This document shows, piece after piece, positions 6,925 to 14,046 of a DNA stretch of 16,382 bases. The stretch is from an uncultured Bacteroidota bacterium. GTDB taxonomy: Bacteria > Bacteroidota > Bacteroidia > Bacteroidales > SZUA-534. How positions within the stretch are numbered: position 1 is the first letter of the stretch; each line of letters opens with the position of its first letter. Under the pieces are notes generated by a model. It had not been told where the DNA came from. It saw only the letters and a program-made list of their open reading frames with translations, and searched no databases. Location of the stretch: positions 1 to 16,382 of the forward strand of contig CALBPW010000168.1 in the NCBI GenBank assembly GCA_937899145.1, in the 5' to 3' direction. A program made the translations under genes and the position numbers.

Positions 6925-8340
6925 TTATGCCTCCTCCTCAAATGCTATTTTGTTGACTGCGTTCAGATAGGCGGCAATGCTTGAGCCTACAATGTCGGTT
7001 GATATGCCGCGGCCTGAGTATATTTTGCCGTTATGGCGCAAGCGGACAACGGTTTCGCCCATGGCCTCACGCCCTTCGGTTACTGACTGAATCTGGAAAT
7101 CGTCGAGTTCGTAATGTGTGCCAATAACTTTTTCGATGGCCTGAAAAGCGGCGTCTATCGGTCCGTCGCCAATGCAAACGGTTTCAAGCAAATCCTCGCC
7201 TTTTTTCAGAAGAATTTGGCATGTTGCCGACATCAGATTTCCCGAATTGATGACGTAAGTGCCCAATTTATAGGTTGGCGGCACTTGGAATGCGGCTGTT
7301 GCAATGATGGCGTCGAGTTCTTTTGCGCCAACGGTTTCGTGATTGGCGGCAACTTTCAAAAACTCGTTATACACGTTTTCGGCGTCTTCTTCCGACAGGT
7401 CGAAATTGAGGCTTTTGGCAGCTTCGATAACGGTCTCGCGGCTGTCGTGAACTGAAAGTTGAATATCGGTGCGGTCGGTTGATGTTATGTTTGAGAACGA
7501 TGTCGGTTTTGAACGATTGGTTTGGCAGAGGCGTTTTATCTGCTCTACGGCGCGGTGCAGCTCAGTTGCCCGCACGCTGCAACAAACATCGCACGCGTCG
7601 GCTTTCAGATTCAGAATTTTTACAAATCGCTCGAGCGAAACGGTGAAGTTGCCGAAGGGGGCTGTTTTTATCTCGTCGGCGCCAGCGGCAACGGCTGCAA
7701 TGGCGCACGAGTCGGCAAGGTAGAACTCGTTTGAGCAGCGAACGCCCAGCCGCACATTGTTTGGCAAATGCTCTTTAACTTGTTTAACAAGGTCGGCAAA
7801 CTCGCCGGGCAGCAGGTTGCCGGCGGCGTCGCATACGGTTATTGTTGTGGCTCCATTTTGTGCGGCCGCGTCTATTGCCTGCCAAAGAAAATCTTTGTCG
7901 GCACGGCTGAAATCTTCGGCTACAAACTCAACATCAGCGCAAGTGTTGCGGCTGTTTTTGGTCAGATTGGCAATGAGTTCGAGAATGGCAGTCGGCTTTT
8001 TGTGGCAGAAATATTCCATCTGCACCGTGCTGACAGGAACAGAGATTTGCAATCGAGGGTGAGCGGCGCCTTTTAACGCATTCCATGTTGTTTCCACAGT
8101 ATCGGCTTCGGCAATATTCAGCGGAACGGCTATTGTGCTGTTCTTAACTGCTGATGCAAGCGATTTGATTAGCAAACTGTCGGTTTTGCCATCGGTTATG
8201 GGTGCAAGTTCGATGACGGAAATTCCTGTCTTGTCAAGCATTTTAGCCAATTCAATCTTCTCACGAAACGAGAGTGCATAATCGGCTTTGTCGGCGGCTT
8301 GTTTCATTGTGATGTCGCCAATGGTGATTTTTCGTTTCAT
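6925..8340 (-). CDS. LeuA-like pseudoenzyme with intact LeuA regulatory domain
   Basis: This 471-aa protein has the HMGL/LeuA-type TIM barrel (about 1-270), a linker region, and a C-terminal alpha-isopropylmalate synthase regulatory (LeuA dimer) domain (about 350-465), including GRGISTDIVGSSIAAYLNAVN (443-463). The catalytic signatures are lost. The TLRDGEQ motif at strand 1 reads TMKQAAD (11-17), losing the catalytic Arg and metal-binding Asp. The HxHND metal motif reads RCSNE (201-205), losing both metal-ligand His. GERAGN is replaced around 229-234 (FGNFTV). It is therefore unlikely to catalyse an acetyl-CoA condensation. It may bind an acyl-CoA or leucine-like ligand and regulate or scaffold another enzyme. 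It is the first gene of an operon with the acyl-CoA ligase fusion; no leuB, leuC or leuD is nearby. Annotators usually label such proteins 2-isopropylmalate synthase, which would mislead here. Confidence 0.85.
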   Translation of the reverse strand: MKRKITIGDITMKQAADKADYALSFREKIELAKMLDKTGISVIELAPITDGKTDSLLIKSLASAVKNSTIAVPLNIAEADTVETTWNALKGAAHPRLQISVPVSTVQMEYFCHKKPTAILELIANLTKNSRNTCADVEFVAEDFSRADKDFLWQAIDAAAQNGATTITVCDAAGNLLPGEFADLVKQVKEHLPNNVRLGVRCSNEFYLADSCAIAAVAAGADEIKTAPFGNFTVSLERFVKILNLKADACDVCCSVRATELHRAVEQIKRLCQTNRSKPTSFSNITSTDRTDIQLSVHDSRETVIEAAKSLNFDLSEEDAENVYNEFLKVAANHETVGAKELDAIIATAAFQVPPTYKLGTYVINSGNLMSATCQILLKKGEDLLETVCIGDGPIDAAFQAIEKVIGTHYELDDFQIQSVTEGREAMGETVVRLRHNGKIYSGRGISTDIVGSSIAAYLNAVNKIAFEEEA

Positions 8341-8514
8341 TATGTTGCCATTAAAAAAATTGTGCGAAAATAGTTATTTATAGTTATTAACAACCTGTTG
8401 ACTAACAAAAAACAGAATTTTCGTAAAGAATATGGTGAACTGGTGAAGCGAATAACCGGCAAATTGTTGTTAAAGCTCAGTTGTGTTGTCTCAAAAAAAC
8501 TCTTCTACTTTTTT

Positions 8515-8545
8515 CTTGCTTTTATTAATCCAATTACTACTTTTA
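8515..8545 (+). promoter_or_regulatory. candidate promoter for the T9SS repeat protein
   Basis: TACTTTTA (8538-8545) resembles the Bacteroidota -7 box TAnnTTTG with one mismatch. CTTG (8515-8518) sits 19 nt upstream as a possible -33 box. The predicted leader is about 50 nt. The rest of the 260-nt divergent gap (8341-8600) is AT-rich and includes AGTTATT twice, 10 bp apart (8371-8387), near the LeuA-like start. That repeat could be an operator for the minus-strand operon, but this is only a guess. Confidence 0.35.
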
Positions 8546-8600
8546 CCGCACCCAATGAATGAAATAACGAATTATCAATTTGTAGCAAAATAAAAATAAA

Positions 8601-9665
8601 ATGTTAAAAAAATCCTTTCTGATTTTCTTTGCGCTTGGTGCGGCCAATTGCTTCGCACAAGGGCAATTCTCGCCATTTACCACTTCGGTTGAAGCGGAAT
8701 CTGGCAGTTTTTTTGGAGGAGTAACCTTTTTTACCCCCCCCCAGCAAAATACTAATAATCAGTACTTTAGCACGAGTTTAGTTTCTATTGTTGCAGCTAC
8801 TGAACAACATGCTCACAGTGTTGTAACCGATACTGCAGTAGCAGCAACCTGCACTACAAGCGGACTTTCTGAGGGTTCGCATTGTTCGGTTTGTGGCGAC
8901 ACCATTGTAGCGCAAACCATTATTCCCGCTACGGGGCATACACCTGCACCGGCTGTAGTTGAAAACAAAATTGAACCTACAAACACCGAAGAAGGCAGTT
9001 ACGAAAATGTAGTTTACTGCAAGGTTTGCAAGCAAGAACTTAGCCGAACAAAAATTACAATGCCTGTCCACACCCACAATGCCGATAGTTTTGCAATTGT
9101 AAACCGCATAGAGCCGACATGCACAATTGCCGGTTCATACGATTCGGTACGTTACTGCACCATTTGCGCACTTCCAATGACAACCGACAGCATCAGTATT
9201 CCTGCTACAGGGCACACAATTGTCATTGATAAAGCTGTTGCCGCCACCGATTCAACAACCGGCCTGACAGAAGGCTCGCATTGCTCAGTTTGTGGCGATA
9301 CTATTGTTGCTCAAGAAGTTATACCTGTCAACATCAAGCCTATTACTGATACCACAACTATTGTAAACGATACTATCAAACCTGATACTATTATCAAGAT
9401 TGATACTATCAATAAGACAATAGTAATTGATGAAAGTGTTAGCATTGCAAAAATCTACCCCAACCCGGTAACTGATATATTAAACATTGACGCCGACAGT
9501 GATTGCTTCTGCTTGATATACAACGCCAACGGCCGTTTAGTTTTGCGGCGCAAACTTGATGAGGGCAAACAGATAGGTCTATCGCAACTTGCACCCGGCA
9601 ATTATATTCTCACACTTGTAAAAGACAATAAATCAATCGTTTCAACAAAAATTATCAAACAATAA
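8601..9665 (+). CDS. T9SS-exported protein with four CxxC repeats
   Basis: This 354-aa protein starts with a signal peptide (MLKKSFLIFFALGAANCFAQ). Four repeats of about 40 residues follow, each with one CxxC pair: C95/C98, C140/C143, C186/C189 and C228/C231, joined by PATGH-like linkers. Repeats 1 and 4 share GSHCSVCGDTIVAQ exactly; repeats 2 and 3 are a second subtype (EGSYENVVYCKVC and AGSYDSVRYCTIC). Such cysteine repeats are seen in bacterial surface proteins and may bind metal or form disulfides. Residues about 283-354 are a T9SS type A sorting domain (YPNP at 286-289, GRLVL, LAPGNYILTL, TKIIK), so the protein should cross the outer membrane and be anchored or released. A Thr/Ile/Asp-rich linker (about 245-280) precedes it. 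A run of nine C (8734-8742) lies at codons 45-48. The next gene begins 13 nt downstream. Confidence 0.85.
   Translation: MLKKSFLIFFALGAANCFAQGQFSPFTTSVEAESGSFFGGVTFFTPPQQNTNNQYFSTSLVSIVAATEQHAHSVVTDTAVAATCTTSGLSEGSHCSVCGDTIVAQTIIPATGHTPAPAVVENKIEPTNTEEGSYENVVYCKVCKQELSRTKITMPVHTHNADSFAIVNRIEPTCTIAGSYDSVRYCTICALPMTTDSISIPATGHTIVIDKAVAATDSTTGLTEGSHCSVCGDTIVAQEVIPVNIKPITDTTTIVNDTIKPDTIIKIDTINKTIVIDESVSIAKIYPNPVTDILNIDADSDCFCLIYNANGRLVLRRKLDEGKQIGLSQLAPGNYILTLVKDNKSIVSTKIIKQ
8734..8742 (+). repeat. nine-cytosine homopolymer inside the T9SS protein gene
   Basis: Nine consecutive C bases fall at codons 45-48, shortly after the signal peptide. With nine C the frame is open. With ten C the frame reaches TAA within eight codons, and with eight C it reaches TAG after about 15 codons. 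The tract is therefore placed to switch the protein on and off by slipped-strand mispairing. A T7 run (8708-8714) and a T6 run (8727-8732) lie just upstream. Confidence 0.7.
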
Positions 9666-9678
9666 AAAAACATAAATC

Positions 9679-10333
9679 ATGAAAAAGACATTGTTAACAT
9701 TAGCAGTTTCGGCATTAGCCGTTTTAGCACAAGCCCAAATGCCACAAACCTTTGGTTATCAGGCCGCAATACGCAACACAGCTGGCGAATTACTTAAGAA
9801 TCAGGCTATTGGTGCACGCATCACAATCTATTACGTTCCACAACTTAATATCTGTTGGCTCTGAAATGACATTTAAATTACCTGCATACAACCCTGTTTA
9901 TATATCGGAAATTGCTGTTGGAAACGATGGTACGCATTTATTCCGTCGCAGTATTAAATTGAATAACACAACTGTAAGTCTTCCGATAAAAGGACAACAA
10001 TATATTTCAAGTTCAACATCAGGGACACGACCCAAAGTGCCTGTTAAATCAGCCGCAGATGACAAGAATGTTTATATTGCTGAAAATGGTGAAGCTGCCA
10101 CTATTAACGGAAAGTCGATGAAACCTTTGTACGGTACAACAATAAATCAAAGCGATAGTGAATTTGCGTCGGCTTATGATAACGAAGAAAATGTATTATT
10201 TGTTGAATTACCAAATTATTCTATTTCATATAACAATTACGATAACACCGAAGTTATTCCGAACGTATTAGTTGGCCCGTTTGACGCTGAAACTAACATA
10301 ATAGAAGTAGAATACACTCAAATTAATTACTGA
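9679..10333 (+). pseudogene. frameshifted/deleted secreted protein gene
   Basis: The first frame (9679-9864) encodes a signal peptide (MKKTLLTLAVSALAVLAQAQ) and then PQTFGYQAAIRNTAGELL, the conserved opening of many Bacteroidota secreted proteins (compare FNYQAVVRN). It stops at TGA 9862-9864, just after ARITI. From about 9830 the +1 frame reads on as a beta-rich sequence to the stop at 10331-10333 (ITFHNLISVGSEM, FKLPAYNPVYISEIAVG, ending EVEYTQINY) and has no signal peptide of its own. The region expected after RITI is missing, so a deletion plus frameshift near 9825-9850 is likelier than two genes. Alternatives are a sequencing error or a separate ORF starting at ATG 9868. It follows the CxxC-repeat gene by 13 nt, probably in the same transcript, and is closed by the terminator at 10354. 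Confidence 0.6.
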
Positions 10334-10353
10334 GAAATAAGTAAAATAGAACT

Positions 10354-10391
10354 AAAGAACCAGCCTTGTGTTACAAGGCTGGTTCTTTTTT
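10354..10391 (+). terminator. strong bidirectional intrinsic terminator
   Basis: AAAGAACCAGCCTTG (10354-10368) pairs perfectly over 15 bp with CAAGGCTGGTTCTTT (10374-10388) around a 5-nt loop, followed by a T-run to 10391. It ends the plus-strand T9SS pair. It lies between convergent genes, 33 nt past the methyltransferase stop, and may also terminate the minus-strand transcript. Confidence 0.9.
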
Positions 10392-10423
10392 GCTTTTAAT
10401 GTGAAATCCTTAATTCAAACTTG

Positions 10424-11512
10424 TTAAACTTTCAACTTACATTCAACAATTGAGTGTCCTAAACCTATGCCGTCGTGTATTTTGCTGACTTGCAAGCCGG
10501 CAGCCTCAATGCAACGGCGCATATCGTCGGAATGATACATTTTGCTATTACCATTAGCAAGAGCTGTAAAATAAACGCTGGTCATTGTAAGGTCGAAGGC
10601 TGCTGTTTCAAATCGCTGGCGGTCCCAAAAGGTTTCCATAATGAAGACGGTGCTTGTTTTCGACATTGAACGGGCCGCCCGTGTCAAGATGCTTGTTACT
10701 TCGGCTTCTGAAAAACAATCAAGGAATTGGCTCATCCAAATGGCATCAAAGCCTGTGGGGAACGGTTCTTCAGGGTCGAGCAAGTTAGCTCCATGCCCAT
10801 GAATGCGGTCGGCACCCGATTTACCTGCCGTTTGCTCTTTCATCATTGCGATTTGTTGCGGAAGATCCATTATAGTCACGTTTACATCTTTATTAAAATC
10901 AACACATTGCATTGCCCAACGGCCAGTATTTCCACCAACATCAAGCAGTGTGCGCGGGTGATTGGAAAAGACGATTTTCAGGGCTTCGGCAAACGAGTTG
11001 TCGCTGTAGAAATGGTCGAAACCGAACCAGCTTTTTTGCACCTCGGGTGGCAGTTGCGACAGTCCTTCGTAAATAGTTGGCCACTGCCCAAAAACTTTCA
11101 ATCCTTCGGGTTTGCCGTTAAGCAGCGATTCCTCTAATCGGAACAACCCCAAGTAGTTAACATCATGATTAAAATTGAGGTTGGCGTTCACCATTGTGTC
11201 GTTGATAAGAAACCAGCCGGCTTTTGTTATCTTATAATGCCCGTCGGCGAAAAAGACAGTGCCAATAGAGAGTGATGCTTCAAGAAGCACCTGCGCAGCA
11301 TATTCCGACAGGTTGCATTTTTTGGCTATTTCAGTTTGTGTCAATCCATTACGATTATCAGCCAATGCTTTCAGAATGCCAAATTTTATCATCAACCGCG
11401 ATACTTGAAAAACCACGGGCGCGCCTGCAATAAAATGTGCAAGCCTCTGAGCCTCAACCGCCGATGAATGGTCGGCGGTGTACTTTTTTTCGAGAGCAGG
11501 AAATAATTTCAT
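10424..11512 (-). CDS. SAM-dependent O-methyltransferase (Methyltransf_2 / AcsOMT-like)
   Basis: This 362-aa protein has the two-domain layout of the plant-type O-methyltransferase family, which includes acetylserotonin O-methyltransferase and hydroxyneurosporene methyltransferase CrtF. The N-terminal part (about 20-105) is a winged-helix dimerisation domain (GLTQTEIAKKCNLSEYAAQVLLEA). The C-terminal Rossmann domain has the SAM motif I LLDVGGNTGRWA (189-200), the acidic ribose-binding residue D216 in IMDLPQQ, and FLDCFSEAE (263-271). It probably transfers a methyl group from SAM to a hydroxyl of a small molecule. The substrate is unknown; no biosynthetic neighbours are present to suggest one. 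The patatin gene ends 101 nt upstream with no visible terminator, so read-through is possible. TATATTTC (complement of 11539-11546) is a weak -7-like box of its own. Confidence 0.85.
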   Translation of the reverse strand: MKLFPALEKKYTADHSSAVEAQRLAHFIAGAPVVFQVSRLMIKFGILKALADNRNGLTQTEIAKKCNLSEYAAQVLLEASLSIGTVFFADGHYKITKAGWFLINDTMVNANLNFNHDVNYLGLFRLEESLLNGKPEGLKVFGQWPTIYEGLSQLPPEVQKSWFGFDHFYSDNSFAEALKIVFSNHPRTLLDVGGNTGRWAMQCVDFNKDVNVTIMDLPQQIAMMKEQTAGKSGADRIHGHGANLLDPEEPFPTGFDAIWMSQFLDCFSEAEVTSILTRAARSMSKTSTVFIMETFWDRQRFETAAFDLTMTSVYFTALANGNSKMYHSDDMRRCIEAAGLQVSKIHDGIGLGHSIVECKLKV

Positions 11513-11613
11513 TTTTTATGTTGTTTTAGTTTGTGACTGAAATATAAATTGTTCATTATAATCGATTTAAAAAGCGTTAAAATTCTTTTGCATAAGATTC
11601 TTCTCCCGTTTTG

Positions 11614-13920
11614 TCATTCGTTTCCTCGTCTGTTAAACAACAAAAAACCTAAATTTACTTGGAATCGCCATGGTTTTTCTTCTTTATAATAATAGTTGCA
11701 AGTTAATGCCAAAGGCCCGATGGGTGTATGCCAAACAATGCCTTCTTCGGCCATAAATCGCGGTTTGGGGAATCGCTCGCTAAATGTTGTCAAGTAATTG
11801 GTAGTCAATATGTATCTGTAAGGTTCGAACAGGTGGAATTCTGACCTCAGCTGCACTCGCTCGCCAATGTTGATTATCGGCATTATGCCCATTCCAAACC
11901 ACTGATTTGCACGAAATTTCTCCAAGATTTGCGATTGGCTTTGTGGAAACGGATTATACACTTTGGCTGTCAAAAGCGAGGCGATGCTGTTGGCAAATGT
12001 CGGTTTGCTGCTATAGTGAAACATAAGCTGATAGCCCAGCGACAAGTGTTTTGCGATTTGTAAATATTGCGTTTGCGACAGGTTGAAACTAATCCATTGA
12101 TGTCCGAACTCGTCCGATTTTGCGTTAAACGGCACTGCTGTTGTTCCAGGTTTATAATGTTCAGTACCAGTTATATAACTGGCATAAGCAAATAGTCGTG
12201 TCCCTTTATTGGCATATTGTCGGAAATTGAGTGTGCTGTATTCCAAATTCAATTTTGTGTCAAGGTATCGCATTTCGGTTTCGTCGGCATTGTCGCTTTT
12301 GGTTATTGAGTTGATGTGAAAATACTCGTAGTAATTTGACCCGTATGCCACGCCAACTGTTGCCACCCCACGGTTTCCGAGAGATGTTCCAAGGTCAATT
12401 CCGATGTATTTGTCTGAATTGAAAACCTGCGAAAGGTCTTCGCTATCAAAAAATATTTCGTTTGTCGATTTAAAATAATTCCATCGGTTATAAGCGGCTC
12501 TAATATCGACATAAAGTGCTGGCAACGAGGCTACTATGGTTTGCGGCGACATATCAATCCTGAATTTCGCATTGGCCGCGCTATAAAACTGCCCGGCTGT
12601 AATGCTTGCCGAGGCTGTGTAAATATATCGATGTAAAAAATGATAATCGATGCCTATTTGTCCAAAACTGCGATTACCCGACGCAAGGTTGCCGCCAAAT
12701 TTTACTGTTAGCAGATTTTTGGCTTTTACTGATAGATGCAGATTATAGTAGTTGGTTGTGGTGTCGTAAAAGGCTTGCGGATAGATAGATGTCAGCATTA
12801 TGTCAGATGTCAAACCAAAGTAGCCTTTTTCAAGTTCGCTAAAGTTGAAAGTGTCGCGGTTGTTGGTGATGCTACGTGCAATGTATTGAGCTCCAATATC
12901 GTTTACGCCGTCAACTATCACATTGTCGAACACCATTTTTTTGTCGTTTCTGGTAAACTCCCGCCTACGAGCCGCCAAATTGTCAGCATCAACGCGGCGG
13001 GCAACAAGTTTCTTTATCGAGTCCATTTTTGCCATAGTTGCCTCATAACCAATAGGTTGAATTTCATCGTACTTATCAAAATCCATCATCTCATATTGGC
13101 TAACCTTTGGCGATACTAATATTCCGTTGCCCGATACTTTCAGATTCGACTGCTTCATAAACACGTTCATCAGCATCAGATAAACATCGTCGGTATTTGG
13201 AGTTCTTGGGTTTTCTGCCACATTGCAACCGATAATCACATCGGGGTGGTAAAGCGAGTCGAGAATATCGACAGGGAAATTGTTTTGCATTCCTCCGTCA
13301 AAAAGCAACACGCTGTCGCCAACCATTATCGGTTTAAAATATCCGGGGAAGGTCATCGACGCGCGCACGGCCTGCCCAAGGTTGCCTTGTGTAAAAACGT
13401 AAGGCCGGTTGTTGTGCACATCGCTTGCAACGCAAAAAAACGGGACAAGCAGTTTGCTGAAATCGTACTGCGCAAGGGCCGAGCCGTTGGCATAAATTTG
13501 CATAAACCGGAAATCCATCTGCTCGGGCGATATTATGCTTGTTGGCAATAGTGGTTTTATTGCGTTTTTCTGTTTTTCAAAATCGAGGCTGACAAGGTCG
13601 GCGTCAAAGTTGCGCGTTTTATAGTATAATTGATTTTCTATCGGAATTTCGCCAGTTGACCAATACAGAAATTCGTCGGAGCTAAGCAGTTCGCCCATTT
13701 GGTCAGGCGTGTATCCGATGGCATAGAGCGAACCCACAATAGCGCCCATCGATGTGCCGCAAATGTAGTCGACAGGAATGTTGTTATCTTCGAGCGCTTT
13801 TAATAACCCGATGTGAGCCAATCCTTTAGCTCCGCCTCCACTGAGCACGACACCCACTGTTTGAGCATCGGTTTTAGCAAAAAAAAGTGCGATTAATAAA
13901 CAACAAATTACCCGTTTCAT
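11614..13920 (-). CDS. patatin-like phospholipase with outer-membrane beta-barrel (type Vd-like)
   Basis: The preferred start at 13920 gives 768 aa with a signal peptide (MKRVICCLLIALFFAKTDAQ). The patatin domain follows at once: oxyanion loop GGGAKG (28-33), nucleophile motif GTSMG with Ser57, and DGG with catalytic Asp208, an intact Ser-Asp dyad. A POTRA-like segment (about 328-401, FDNVIVDGVNDIGAQYI) leads into a beta-rich BamA/TamA-like barrel (about 403-768) with many alternating aromatic strands, ending WRFQVNLGFLLFNRR. This is the layout of PlpD (Pseudomonas) and FplA (Fusobacterium), so it should be an outer-membrane lipid acyl hydrolase with the patatin domain carried at the membrane. 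A start 81 nt further upstream (14001) is also open but adds a non-signal extension running into the 16-bp tandem repeat, so I reject it. Confidence 0.88.
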   Translation of the reverse strand: MKRVICCLLIALFFAKTDAQTVGVVLSGGGAKGLAHIGLLKALEDNNIPVDYICGTSMGAIVGSLYAIGYTPDQMGELLSSDEFLYWSTGEIPIENQLYYKTRNFDADLVSLDFEKQKNAIKPLLPTSIISPEQMDFRFMQIYANGSALAQYDFSKLLVPFFCVASDVHNNRPYVFTQGNLGQAVRASMTFPGYFKPIMVGDSVLLFDGGMQNNFPVDILDSLYHPDVIIGCNVAENPRTPNTDDVYLMLMNVFMKQSNLKVSGNGILVSPKVSQYEMMDFDKYDEIQPIGYEATMAKMDSIKKLVARRVDADNLAARRREFTRNDKKMVFDNVIVDGVNDIGAQYIARSITNNRDTFNFSELEKGYFGLTSDIMLTSIYPQAFYDTTTNYYNLHLSVKAKNLLTVKFGGNLASGNRSFGQIGIDYHFLHRYIYTASASITAGQFYSAANAKFRIDMSPQTIVASLPALYVDIRAAYNRWNYFKSTNEIFFDSEDLSQVFNSDKYIGIDLGTSLGNRGVATVGVAYGSNYYEYFHINSITKSDNADETEMRYLDTKLNLEYSTLNFRQYANKGTRLFAYASYITGTEHYKPGTTAVPFNAKSDEFGHQWISFNLSQTQYLQIAKHLSLGYQLMFHYSSKPTFANSIASLLTAKVYNPFPQSQSQILEKFRANQWFGMGIMPIINIGERVQLRSEFHLFEPYRYILTTNYLTTFSERFPKPRFMAEEGIVWHTPIGPLALTCNYYYKEEKPWRFQVNLGFLLFNRRGNE

Positions 13921-13984
13921 AATGGGCAAATATCGGAAAATTTGTTTAATCGGCGAAATGGCGAACCGATGAACTGAATAGTCG

Positions 13985-14020
13985 ATTATCCGATTCAACA
14001 ATTATCCGATTCAACAATTA
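13985..14020. repeat. 16-bp tandem repeat between patatin and priA
   Basis: ATTATCCGATTCAACA occurs twice in direct tandem (13985-14000 and 14001-14016), followed by the first four bases of a third copy. It lies in the divergent promoter region and covers the place where the priA -33 box would sit. The copies are identical, so the repeat is young or subject to slippage. Confidence 0.9.
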
Positions 14021-14024
14021 ATTT

Positions 14025-14032
14025 TATACTTG
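14025..14032 (+). promoter_or_regulatory. candidate -7 box of priA
   Basis: TATACTTG differs from the Bacteroidota -7 consensus TAnnTTTG at one base and lies 14 nt before the priA ATG, so the leader would be very short. No TTTG -33 box stands at the expected distance; that position is inside the 16-bp tandem repeat. Confidence 0.35.
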
Positions 14033-14046
14033 CATAAAAAAATCAG

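Noticed and set aside
6925..8340. Functional leuA in a leucine operon
   Set aside because: Catalytic motifs are replaced and no leuB, leuC or leuD is present in the window.
9820..9870. Programmed ribosomal frameshift joining the two frames
   Set aside because: There is no slippery heptamer or downstream structure near the stop, and the expected homologous segment after ARITI is missing, which fits a deletion better.
13921..14001. N-terminal 27-residue extension of the patatin protein
   Set aside because: It would place a signal peptide internally, and part of it is encoded by the tandem repeat.
13985..14020. CRISPR-like repeats
   Set aside because: Only two adjoining 16-bp copies and a partial third with no spacers and no cas genes.
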